Part shown: piece after piece, positions 45,470-55,464 of the stretch
How positions within the stretch are numbered: position 1 is the stretch's first letter
Layout of the letters: every line of letters starts with the position of its first letter
Assembly: GCA_033977485.1 (NCBI GenBank)
Contig: CM066987.1
Location: 51,401,033 to 51,465,032, forward strand
Length of the DNA: 64,000 bases
Direction of reading: 5' to 3'
Source: Hydrangea macrophylla
Taxonomy: Eukaryota > Streptophyta > Magnoliopsida > Cornales > Hydrangeaceae
Notes under the pieces: model-generated
Seen by the model: only the letters and a program-made list of their open reading frames with translations
Told to the model about the DNA's origin: nothing
Database searches by the model: none
Program-made: the position numbers and the translations under genes

Positions 45470-45529
45470 TTATGATTATCAGAAATCCATGGTTTCACGC
45501 AAACACTGCCACCTGCCTACCCCTCTCCC

Positions 45530-45538
45530 TATATATAC
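45530..45538 (+). promoter_or_regulatory. TATA box of the element A LTR
   Basis: TATATATAC after a C-rich stretch (CCCCTCTCCC), 332 bp into the LTR. Spacing from the palindrome cluster matches that in the LTR of C. Confidence 0.55.
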
Positions 45539-45711
45539 ATTGTTCTCGTGTGTTTGTGTGTGTTTGCAGAACCAGAGAGTTGGGAGGAGAGATATATATA
45601 TATATTGCTATATACACACTCATATATATACACATACACTCATATATATATTCTGTGAGAGAGAGAAAGAGAGAGAAAAAGACAGAGAAGAAGGAGAAGA
45701 AGACGAAGATC

Positions 45712-45755
<44 letters not shown>

Positions 45756-45957
45756 CAGAGACAGAGGCAGGAGAGGAGGAGAAGCCATTAAAGCTCAGAG
45801 CTTAAAACCTCTCCAAACACGCCCTTATGATCTTTCAGTGAGTTCTAAACTCACTTGGTGCATTTTATATGATTGTGGACACGCGGAATTCCACCTCTTT
45901 TGTTTGTTTGAGATTGTTTTGAAAAGGAAAGGAAGAGGTCTGTTAAAAACAGATACA

Positions 45958-45966
45958 GAGTCGCCA
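45958..45966 (-). other. Primer-site-like motif inside the LTR of element E
   Basis: In element sense TGGCGACTC, identical to the first 9 nt of the true primer site, about 84 bp before the LTR end. Also present in the other LTR at 63647-63655. Confidence 0.6.
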
Positions 45967-48068
45967 CTTTGTCTTTAAGAAACCAAGAAACCTAATTTGA
46001 CTCACCCAAACGGATAAAGGGCACCGGCCCTTCATAACCAAAGAACTTGGCTCGGGGTTTTGGTACGAGAGAGGAAGGAGCCTTTATCACGACTAAAACA
46101 CCCTCAACTTGCCCCGTCTTTCAACGGGCCTCAATTAGCATCCAAATAATCATCTTATACTATGTATGGTTCGACAATTAATACTATGATAGTATATTAC
46201 ATCACATAGGAGAATTTGAAATGGAAGATCTAAAGATAAGATATCATTCATAAAATCGAAGCCAAATATCATACAATGTAAAGTGAAAGATCACACAAAT
46301 AAACCTAGGAAAAATCGTCTAATCATGTATCAAGTAATTAAGTTTCCCTAATCTAAAGGGGACATGAATTGGTCTTGAAACAAATAATCAAAGAAATCAA
46401 AATATGTTTAGCAAGCTAGTATGATGCATGTTAATCTTTGTGAAAAGAAGATCTCTCAATCCCCGGGACGGATGAGAAAGGAAGATTGGATCGAGGGGGA
46501 AGCATGGACGTGTGATCAAATTCGTTCCTTATAATCTTCTTAGATTAGGAGCCATGAAAGCCCCAAATCTTGCATGGATGCAATGTATGTATCTAGAATG
46601 TGCCAAGGTTGTAGTGTGCTTTGTGTTCATAGATTCCTAGAATGACTTAGAAGTCTAAAATATGCATGAATGCATGAATGAAATCAACATGGGATATGTA
46701 CAAAAGTAGTATGAACTACTTCCTAAGACATGAGCTAATTTGGAGCGCATATAAGCATCAAATCAAAGTATGGAAGTAAGAGTACGCTTGCTGTGAATAG
46801 TGGACTAAACAGTAACATGATCTTGTGAAAATGGAAAAGAGGGGTTAGGAATGTTTTCAATGCATGATTTTTTATGGAGAGCTTCCTTATTGTGTCTAGA
46901 ACACAACACAAAAAGACAATCTTTAATAACTATCACAGATTGAGAGAAATCATATAAACAACAGAGGTCACTTAGAAACAGAGTCCGTACTGTCGACTGA
47001 AATGTTGAAAAATCTTAAAAAATGAAAACAAATGATCTAGAGGCCCATTTTGATACAGAGGGTTCCCTAAGACATTGAAGTTTAAGGGAAAATTAAGTTA
47101 GGAGCATCTATTTTGGAAAAGTGTTCTAAAAAATAGGTTGAAAGTCAACCAAGCTGCTGTGACAGCAGAGGCAGAATGTCTGGGAGGAATGTTTGGCCCA
47201 AATGAACCACTTTCAAGTATTTGCAAGTCAAACAAAAAATCATGGGTGTTCTCCAATGAGTTAGGAAGACTTTCCAAGTGGCCTTGCATCCTTACATTGA
47301 GTATTGGGTTCTAGAGAAATCTTTGAACTCAAATCACTCACTGTTTTGACTCACTGTTTTGAAGATTTTGGGGAAAACAAGGTTTATCTCTTGAAATCAA
47401 AGTGAGGGCTTTAAGAAGAGGGTTTTGAAATAGAAGTTTTGAAAGCATATTTTCAATACTCAATGAAGGTTATAGCCACTTAAAATGCCAACATCAAACT
47501 CATCATCAAGAGCCTCCAAGATTGTTGGAGAGATTTATTTTCATTTTGAACATAACTTCAAGGATACCTTGGAGGTGTTGAATTTATAATCATCATCTAT
47601 CAAACATGTTTTTGAGGTCAAGAGCGACTATCCATAAGAATTCACTCACCTCAAACTTCATTTCGTCATCTAGATGATGATGAACTAGTAAGTAAATAAA
47701 GAAAATAAAAAAGAAATGAGGTAAGAAGAGATGAACATTATATAACCAAGCAAGTAAATAACAATCAATAGATGATAATCAATGTGATATTGGACTAGTA
47801 GTTTGATGTTTCACTCATATGTGATGACATTAGACATGGAAGTAGCTTTCTCTCTCTTAAATGCTCACTAAAATGGTGGTTGGGTGTATTGAATATGAAG
47901 TAAATAGGAGTAATGAAGTAAAAACAAAGTTTGGAACTCACTTTTTGTTTTGAAATCAATGAAGAAAGCTTCTTTTCTCTCTATCCTAACCTTATCTCTA
48001 CAACTTCCTCTCTCAAAACTTTTCAAAGCTTACACATGACACCCCTCAAAATGAGAAGTCAAGGGGGG

Positions 48069-48076
48069 TTTATATA
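48069..48076 (-). promoter_or_regulatory. TATA box of the element E LTR
   Basis: In element sense TATATAAA, followed by CCCCCCTT. It places the transcription start near 48040 and U3 at about 1.1 kb. Confidence 0.65.
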
Positions 48077-48221
48077 GGCCAATTTGGGGGTGGTTTTGGG
48101 GTTTTAGAAGTACTCCCATTGGTCCCAAACATCTGTGAACATAGAACTACGTCGTTTTGGTTTTTAATTAATCAAAATGAACCCCCAAAAGAAATTACAA
48201 AATTATACTGTTCTGGAGGAG

Positions 48222-48260
48222 AGTGCCGCGGCGGCACTGGGCCAGTGCCGCGGCGGCACT
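48222..48260 (-). promoter_or_regulatory. Tandem GC-rich palindromes in the LTR promoter of element E
   Basis: Two exact copies of AGTGCCGCGGCGGCACT (48222-48238 and 48244-48260) separated by 5 bp, each able to form an 8-bp stem. They lie about 150-180 bp upstream of the TATA box. A diverged copy is at 51157-51173. Confidence 0.75.
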
Positions 48261-48616
48261 GCTCCTCAATCGTCTGGATAATCCTGTTTAGGCCCCCAGA
48301 GGTTCCGGTATTCTCGAAAAGGCCCTATTTCGTCCGAAATTCACAGAAAGTGCATACGAACTCCAAATTGAGGTTGTGATATACCGTTGGAATGGTAATG
48401 TAGTGTATTTTACATAAAAAATAGTTCGGAGATAGGTCACCTTGAAAAGTTTTGCGGTATTTGCGATAAAAGCTGATTTGATCGCCTTTTTTGCCTTCAG
48501 AAATTCATAATAAACTCGTTTTAAATCCGAAAATTATGTGCGATATACCGTTGGAAAGTTGTTGACCTCTAGTATCCATGAAAAATATTTGAAAATTGTT
48601 ACGGTGCTCCGGCTCC

Positions 48617-48847
48617 AAAGTCAAATTTTGGTCAAACTGGTCAAATCTGGGATTCCCGGGAAATTTTGGAAACCTCTGGGAGCTCCCAAGAGCTGACGTT
48701 TTTGCTCGATTTCCTTTTAAAACTCATTTGAATACTTTCTGCATGATCTAGAATGATCCCGGGGAATTTGGACAATTTCGGTCAAACTTGGTCAAACTTT
48801 GGTCAAACCTGGTCAAATCTAGTCAAACCTTGGTCAAACCGGTCAAC
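48617..48847 (-). promoter_or_regulatory. W-box array in the LTR promoter of element E
   Basis: Ten TTGAC cores in element sense (eight TTGACC, two TTGACT), most in the phrase GTTTGACCA, clustered at 48619-48644 and 48780-48847. TTGAC(C/T) is the binding core of WRKY factors. Seen directly; regulation by stress or defence signals is inferred. Confidence 0.65.
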
Positions 48848-49137
48848 GGGGACTTTCTGGGAACTTCCGGGACTTCTGGGGGTCTCTGGGAGCCGACGAT
48901 TTCATCTGATTTTACTTAAAAACTCATTTTCTTACTTTTTCTTATGACATAGCATGTTTCCAGAACCTTTGGTCCAAATTTGGGAGTTTTCGGGCTTTCA
49001 TGGGCATTTTGGTCATTCTGAGCATCTTGAGAAATAGAACTAACTTCCAGGAGTCCTTTTGAGTCTTTTTCGATCATTATGAACCACCAAGCTATGGGTC
49101 TCCTAAATCTGATAGCCGACAAAATGGGGTGTCTACA

Positions 49138-49196
49138 GTTTGTCCCTCTTTGGCATGAACTTGCGAGGCAATGCATGTCGCAAGCGAGTGCCAAAG
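49138..49196 (-). promoter_or_regulatory. Polypurine tract and long hairpin of element E
   Basis: In element sense a hairpin with an 8-bp outer stem (CTTTGGCA with TGCCAAAG) and a 7-bp inner stem (CTTGCGA with TCGCAAG), a symmetric 4-nt internal loop and an 11-nt end loop, abutting AGGGACAAAC and then the LTR. Confidence 0.8.
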
Positions 49197-49920
49197 CTTT
49201 GAAGAGACAGGTCTTTTTGAGGTTATAGATTTAGGATAAAAAGCGTTGCAAAAGATGCAATGATGCTGAGGCTAGTGCTGGTCGTGCTCTTCGTGAGCTG
49301 CCTATGTATCCTGAGGGAATCAGACCAGGACGTAGTTCGGGGCACAAAGGAATAAAACACCCATGCACATACTCAACAATCAGGCGGATGCTATGCTATA
49401 AGAGTGATATACAATGCATGGATGTGATATGAATTGCGTCCTGAGTCCTATCATGTTTAGTGTTCTGATCTTAGTATGAGCAGGATGTTGTGAGTTGTGC
49501 CACTCCGAGTTGGCTGGTGTTATACTAGTATCTCCGACCGTGATGCAGTGGCTGACTCGGATAGAGACACAAAGATTTAGAAGACTCTGGGTCTTGGGGC
49601 AATCTTCTTAAATCCTGAGAAACGTGCTTTGTAAGTGAAAAGGATCAGACGTAAGGTTTCAGAGGATGACAACCAAAAGTGACCGATGGATTTGGTGATA
49701 ATCGATAAGTACGAAAGCTATGATAATGGACAAATGAGAAAGCTCATGATAATCAGGAGACACGGAGTCATGGAATGACGGCGCTTCGTCTTCAAAATCT
49801 GGATACGAGCGATGTTTGGGTTGTTCCTGATGGCCGATTTTCGGGAGTCGGTTCCTCTTTTGCTACTTTCTGCTGGGGATAGTGGGAACTAGTATCTTCC
49901 CGTATCTGTCCTCGGGGGAT
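49197..49920 (-). other. Non-coding 3' region of element E
   Basis: No gene. At about 49301 it holds a block (TGCCTATGTATCC ... CGTAGTTCGGG) that recurs at 55623 and 55728. Confidence 0.5.
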
Positions 49921-50870
49921 GACGCAGGGTTCTCGAAGAATCTCTTTTCTTGATATCTCTTCGTTTCTGTCCTCAGGGAATGATGTAGGGTTCTCGAAGA
50001 ATCTCTTTTTCTGTTTCTGTCCTCAGGGGATGACGTCGGGTTCTCGGAGAATCTCTCTTAACTGTTTCTTGATCGGGGACCAGGAACCATCTCTGAATCT
50101 CTCACAGTTGATCAAATATTCTGGCGCTCAATCCAAGAGGGCCAGTCGGGGCCTCCGGGAGCTGGTGTCTTTCCGTATCTGTCCTCGGGGATGATGTAGG
50201 GTTCTCGGAGAATCTCTTTTTCTGTTCTATCCTCAGGGGATGACGTCGGGTTCTCGGAGAATCTCTCTTAACTGTTTCTTGATCGGGGACCAGGACCCAT
50301 CTCTGAATCTCTCACGGTTGATCAAATGTTCCGGCGCTCAATCCAAGAGGGCCGGTCGGGGCCTCCGGGAGCTGGTGTCTTTCCGTATCTGTCCTCGGGG
50401 ATGACGTAGGGTTCTCAGAGAATCTCTTTTTCTATTTCTATCCTCAAGGGATGACGTCGGGTTCTCGGAGAATCTCTCTTAACTGTTTCTTGATTGGGGA
50501 CCAGGACCCATCTCTGAATCTCTCACGGTTGATCAAATATTCCGGCGCTCAATCCAAGAGGGCCGGTCGGGGCCTCCGGGAGCTGGTGTCTTTCCGTATC
50601 TGTCCTCGGGGATGATGTAGGGTTCTCGGAGAATCTCTTTTTCTGTTCTATCCTCAGGGGATGACGTCGGGTTCTCGGAGAATCTCTCTTAACTGTTTCT
50701 TGATCGGGGACTAGGACCCATCTCTGAATATCTCACGGTTGATCAAATGTTCCGGCGCTCAATCCAAGAGGGCCGGTCTGGGCCTCCGGGAGCTGGTGTC
50801 TTTCCGTATCTGTCCTCGGGGATGACGTAGGGTTCTCGGAGAATCTCTTTTTCTGTTTCTTTGGTGTACC
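49921..50870 (+). repeat. Tandem array of ~210-bp units in element E
   Basis: The phrase GCCTCCGGGAGCTGGTGTCT recurs at 50151, 50361, 50572 and 50782 (period 210-211 bp), with a partial unit on the left. Each unit holds two copies of TTCTCGGAGAATCTC about 50 bp apart and the phrase GATGACGTCGGG. Units are nearly identical, so expansion is recent. Tandem repeats in the 3' region are known in Tat/Ogre elements and can seed satellites. Confidence 0.92.
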
Positions 50871-51292
50871 GGCCAAAAACCAGGATTCGTTACTGAAACT
50901 CTCGTGTTTGATCAAAATTTGTGACGGTCGTCCCGAAACAACCGATTCGGATCTTTGGGAGTCGATTTTTCTCAGTTTCTGCCTACTGGAGGTAGCCTTG
51001 ACGACTTTTAGACTACTGGGGGGTAAAACCTCATAAATCTTGACCAAAATGGGCCATCGGGGTTAATCGGGGCAAGAAATGGGCTGAAAAAGGCCAAAAT
51101 AGGTCAAAATAGGGCAAAACAGAGCAAAATGGAGCGAAGCGGGGCCCGCGGGGAGCAGTGCTGCGGCGGTACTGGGTGGCCGGACTCCATTTGTGTATAA
51201 CTTGAGTTTTTGAGATTTTCAAGCTCATTCTTGGCCATTTTGGGGTGTTTTTGGAGCCAAAATCTGTCAAAACGCAGCTTGTGCGTGCTCAG
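50871..51292 (+). promoter_or_regulatory. Probable promoter and 5' UTR exon of the antisense gene
   Basis: Holds a row of GG(T/C)CAAAAT-like phrases (51041-51135), a diverged GC palindrome AGTGCTGCGGCGGTACT (51157-51173), a weak TATA-like TGTATAA (about 51194), and a 5' UTR exon ending CTCAG before GTGAGT at 51293. The first two resemble the LTR promoter elements. Confidence 0.45.
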
Positions 51293-53598
51293 GTGAGTAA
51301 TCTAATCCCGTGGTTAGATTTTTGATTGGTGTTTGGTTTGTTCCATTTTTCAAGAAGAAAGTTTGAGTTTAATATTCCATTTTCTTGTAGATCCATGGCT
51401 TCGAGCTCGAGAAGACCGTCTAAGAAGGCCAAAGAACGAATGAAAGCCGAGAGCCAAACCCCGGACTTGATTTTAGGGGACCCCCAACATCATCTTTCGG
51501 CCGTGACTCTAGCGAGCCTGGTATGTAAAACTTTTGACAGTTTAGGACTATTTTGTGCAATTATGCTAGTTTTACGAACTGTAGTGTGCACCTAGAGTCT
51601 GTTGGAAGCTTGTTTTGTGCTCGTATGTTGATTTTGTGAAGTCGGACATTTGGGTCGTGAATAGTGATTTTGTGCTCATTTTTGTCATTTTTGATGTGTG
51701 TAGGTGCCAGAAGTGACATTGAAGGGCCACGGTAGCCTCGCTCACGCTTTTCTGTGGTACACTCAACTCTCGCCTACCGTCAAGAGAATGGTAGACGACG
51801 CAGGGTTTGGCGGCTTTGTCCGCCTAGTTTCAAAGAGTAGTAATGATCTGGGGCATTTTTATGGCCTTGCTGAGAGATGGTGGGATACGACCAATACCTT
51901 CCACCTGCCATTTGGTGAGATGACCATGACGCCTTTCGATTTTTCTATGATCACCGGTCTGAGGGTTGGCGGGAAGCGCCTGATTCTGGATTACTTTTAT
52001 GAGATTGATCCCGAGGCTGTCGAGATGTTGATTGGGGCTGTTCCTCCTAATCTGGAGAAGCACTGGTTCCCTTGTGGTTGGCTTTACCGGGCTTATGGCT
52101 GAGGAAATTATAACCTGAACAATTCTTAGCTTTTGAGGGTATTTCTTCTGTATATCCTTGGTTGCTCGATCTTTGCAACACGGAATGACCGGGTGAGCTT
52201 GAGACTCCTTTCTTGCCTGGCGACCATCGATGAGATCCCCTCTTATGACTGGGGCAGTGCTGCCTTGGCCCACCTTTACAAGCATATGGGCGAAGTTTCC
52301 CAAGGTGATGTTAAATCGACTGGGGGATTCTGGCGAGCTTAGGAGGTATGTACTGCAACTTCTTTTCCTTCCGGTTCTTTTATTTCTGTATATATATATA
52401 TATTTTTTGATTTTTCTTTTATTTGTGCATCTTTGGAGCTTTGAGTACCTGAAGATGTTGGCTCCTTCCCCTACTGATGAATCAAGTGAGGATGATGATG
52501 GCATGGCTGCTGTGCCTTTGTTCCCACGGGGCTTGAGATGGTGGAGGGATGTTGTCGGGGTAAAGAGTGGGGGTCATCGGATTATTCTCCTCAAAAATTT
52601 CTTATCTGGGCTGACAACTGCTGACGTTGATTGGATGCCTTGGGAGCGCGTCGCCTATGCTGCCCCAGAGGAGATACAGGTGGTCAAACCCCTTTGCTCT
52701 TGCTGACTTTTAATGGAAAGCACTGAGAGCAGGCAATGGTTCCTCGGTGAGCGGGTGTCCCGGCAGGTGGTTGGCGGTTCAAGGTATCGCGTCCCTCATG
52801 ATCCTCCTGCGATGGATGCTGGTGACCTTTCTGGTGATGCTTTGCTGGTGGCCTTAGCTGGTACTGATGTTTAGGATCACTTTCTCCCTGAGACCGGCTA
52901 TGAGACTTATCGTGGTCGCTTTCTAATGCCCAACTTCCCACTCCTAGAGGTGAGTTTCTTTTACGTTTTTATCTCTATCCGTTGCCTATGTTTTTGACTC
53001 ATCTTTTTCCTAACTTGTTTTGTGCCTACAGCTTCGCGAGATGTACAGGAGACAGGTTCCCCCAGTTTCCGATCCTATCCCTCCTTGGGATTGGACCGTT
53101 AACGTTTTGGGTCCAGATGGCTCCTCCCAGGTTATGGAGGTGCCACGGGTCACATGTGGGTATCCTACTCAGCCAGCAGGCGTCCTCAACGTCCCTTGGA
53201 GTTATGCTGAGGAGGGCCACGCCTTGGCGGCTAGCTTACGGTCTTTGGTTCTCACGCGAGACCATCGGGTATGTCTCTAATTTTGCACTCCTCAAGGTTA
53301 CGAGGTTCTAATCCTGATTTTGCCCTTGACAGATGGATGGTATGCGGTAGTTTGCCACCAATCAAATAACGTCTTTGGTAGGTTTCTGACTCGACTTCGT
53401 TTTTTTTTTTTTTTTTTTTTTTTTTTGTACTTTTTATTGTCTCTCTACTGATTGCTTTCATTTTATTTGTGTGTGCAGTACCGTGGGGGTGGTGCTGGCT
53501 CTTCAAAGACCGGACCGAGGTGCAGAGGCGGCAGGAGGAGACCATCGCCGACGTATACCCCGGGTGGTCCGACAGAGGATGAAGAAGAGGAGGACTGA
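51293..53598 (+). pseudogene. Antisense extra gene of element E: plant mobile domain protein, multi-exon
   Basis: Spliced structure: 5' UTR intron 51293-51390, ATG 51395, exon to 51520, exon from 51704 (VPEVTLKGHGSLAHAFLWYT, then FHLPFGEMTMTPFDFSMITG), a segment 52133-52341 (SYDWGSAALAHLYKHMG), a segment 52432-52949 (FPRGLRWWRDVVGVKSGG), then exons 53032-53268, 53333-53377 and 53479-53598 (acidic end, TEDEEEED). The GEMT-TPFDFSMITG block and SYDWGSAAL mark the plant mobile domain found in MAIN-like proteins and in some transposons. TGA at 52100, TAG at 52340 and 53348, a lost acceptor before 52432 and a frameshift near 52700 break it. It runs opposite to the element's own transcript. Function unknown. 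Confidence 0.75.
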
Positions 53599-53939
53599 GG
53601 CCTTCTAAGTGGGGATTTTGTTTTATCTCCATTTCATGTTTTCGATTGGGTTGTACTAGTAAATGTTGTGACTGATGGACAATATGTAGGATAAAGCGTA
53701 GGATGATGTGTAAGACGATGTGTCACCCTTGACAGAGTATTATGATGTTTTGCCTTTCGCGCCGGATAGTTTTCGATTTTGAAAGCGCAGTTGTGTGCTT
53801 GCTTTTATTTAGTGATCGTGTGACGATATGCATATCTGTGCACTTGTGATTCTGTGATTTGTTGATGTTACTGCGATGAGCAGCCTTGTGATAGTGAGTG
53901 TGTTTGCCTTACAGGTGGGATAGTCCGTGAAACGGGGAG
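53599..53939 (+). other. Spacer between the two antisense genes
   Basis: GT-rich sequence with GATGTGTAAG-like repeats near 53690-53720. No gene. Confidence 0.4.
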
Positions 53940-54981
53940 GTGCTACTGAAAATTTTGAATTTTGTTAGAGCCGCGACAGAAAACATGGCATTGTACGATC
54001 CCGCTCAACTCACAGCTTGGCTAAACATCACAGATGGTGTGGAACGGATCAACCTTTTTAGCTACAGCTTGACCGAGCTATTCTCTCTTCGCCAGATATC
54101 TTTGAACGCTGAGTTCATGCGTGCTGCTATTGTCCACTGGGACCCGGTGAACCATGTCTTCAATTTTAATGGCCTGGAGATATGCCCCCTGTTTGAGGAG
54201 TTCTGTGCTATCCTCGGCTACAATCCTGATTCTGACCTGATTCTTCCTTCTGCTGATACCCCCAGTCTTACGCGAGGCTTGGCTGAATACCTGAACTATT
54301 CCACTACTATTTCTCGTCGGCTAATTCATGGTGAGGTTCTTGACATTGCTTCCATCATCGCCCGGTATGCTAGTCCTGGGAGTCCTAGCATATATGATGC
54401 TACCCGTGGGGCTGCTCTGATATTGTGCATGACTTCGCACTTTCTGTTCTCGAGTGCTTCTATTGACTTGGTGCACGTATGCCTTGGGCTGAAACTTAGC
54501 AGGAATCCCATGGCCATGGTTCTGGCTGAAAGCCTGAATGGTTTGGATCGCACTTCCAATCAAGGAACGCTTCTTCTTTCTGGGGCGCCTTTGGTGTTAC
54601 AGGCTTGGCTCTACGAGCGTCTTCAGTTATGGACCGGTAATGTGTCGCCAGTTTATTTCTACAGGGTTGTGCTTCATCCTCATTACACTGCTGCTGATTG
54701 GGTTGGCATGATAGGTGCTTTATCTGAGGCCGACATTTGCTGGATCGTGCGGCGTTGGGGCCTTTACGCTGTGACCACTAGCCTCGGGGATTTCTAGAGA
54801 GTGTAGCTGATGGGTCTGAGAGAGACTTCTTTCTATCATCCTCGCCGATTGGCCAGACAGTACAGGCGAGTTCAGGAGGTCCCCCGGGGGTTTACCGAGA
54901 GGGTCTTTGCTTCCAGAGTCAGAGCCACTACTATTGCTGCTTTCATCAGGGGCTGGGCCGGTCGAGCAAGAGCCTATTTCT
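53940..54981 (+). pseudogene. Second antisense gene of element E: plant transposon-associated protein (DUF7745-like)
   Basis: Long single frame; the likely start is ATG 53940 or 53985 (MALYDPAQLTAWLNITDGVE). Recognisable blocks: HWDPVNHVFNFNGLEICPLF then EEFCAILGY, typical of the N-terminal domain (annotated DUF7745) in proteins linked to plant retroelements. TAG at 54795-54797 and 54804-54806 interrupt a frame that continues to 54979-54981 (ARQYRRVQEVPRGFTERVF). No introns seen. Family assignment is from memory of motif pattern; the role is unknown. Confidence 0.6.
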
Positions 54982-55257
54982 AGAGACCTTTGAAGAAATA
55001 AAAGACACAAAATAAAACTAGACTTGACTGATTTTGCTTCTTTCCTCCAAGTGTCTTTGATATTTGGGATTGCTCTCTGAAAGAACTTTTTGTGTTTTCA
55101 TTTATCCCTGCTTATGCAAAATTTGAAGTTTGTTTATCGGTGAACCTTGGTTACTTTGAGAACCTTATTTCATGCTTTTGCTTTCTGAAAATATTTGTAG
55201 TATGATTTTGATCAGATGTTTGCTTTTGGTACTTGTTTGGCCATGCTAGGATGATTA
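54982..55257. other. No gene recognised
   Basis: T-rich sequence after the second antisense gene; likely its 3' UTR region. AATAAAA near 55009 could serve as a polyadenylation signal on the + strand. Confidence 0.4.
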
Positions 55258-55399
55258 GAGGCAAACGAAGCGGGTGGCCGAAGTTTGCCCCTAGTTTGGA
55301 ATATGTACGGTTGTGAGGCAAACGAGGTAGATGACCGACGTTTGCCCCCTAGTTTAAAAGAGGTTCAGGCAAATGAGGCAGTTGGCCGAAGTTTGCCCC
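55258..55399. repeat. Three tandem stem-loops in element E
   Basis: GGCAAAC paired with GTTTGCC at 55260-55289 and 55317-55346, and GGCAAAT with GTTTGCC at 55368-55397. Each has a 7-bp stem and a 16-nt loop, with a period of 51-57 bp. They lie downstream of the integrase stop in element sense. Confidence 0.7.
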
Positions 55400-55464
55400 T
55401 AGTATGGAGGGTGATTTCTGGATTATGGTAAGGACCGCGACTTTATATTTTCTCACACGCTCAT

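Larger units (their letters stand above)
16909..45873 (+). mobile_element. Element A: decayed chromovirus-type Ty3/gypsy element split by nested insertions
   Basis: Pieces in order on the + strand: protease (16909-17429), reverse transcriptase and RNase H (27672-28942), integrase start (28943-29575), integrase end (44234-45165), polypurine tract and the first 676 bp of the 3' LTR (45198-45873). Coding sense resumes across the gaps once elements B and C are set aside. Gag and the 5' LTR lie beyond the CACTA, outside the window. It is the oldest layer of this nest. Confidence 0.88.
45198..45873 (+). repeat. 3' LTR of element A, first 676 bp
   Basis: Starts TGTAATACCCTATA, a start common in plant chromoviruses. 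It contains a palindrome cluster (45276-45469), a TATA box at 45530 and a (GA)n microsatellite (45655-45750). It is cut at 45873 by element E; the rest should lie beyond the right edge of E, outside the window. Confidence 0.8.
45874..49137 (-). repeat. 3' LTR of element E (3264 bp)
   Basis: In element sense starts TGTAGACACCCC and ends CGCGTGTCCACA; the end matches 63563-64000. Promoter elements in order of transcription: W-box array (48847-48617), GC palindromes (48260-48222), TATA box (48076-48069). No protein gene seen. Confidence 0.93.

Noticed and set aside
45495..45788. Minus-strand ORF of 97 aa and its + strand partners
   Set aside because: Produced by the (GA)n and (TA)n microsatellites of the A LTR.
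51704..52102. Host MAIN-like gene unrelated to the retroelement
   Set aside because: It lies between the integrase and LTR of E, where Tat elements carry extra antisense ORFs, and E is otherwise continuous around it; host-gene insertion remains a minor alternative.
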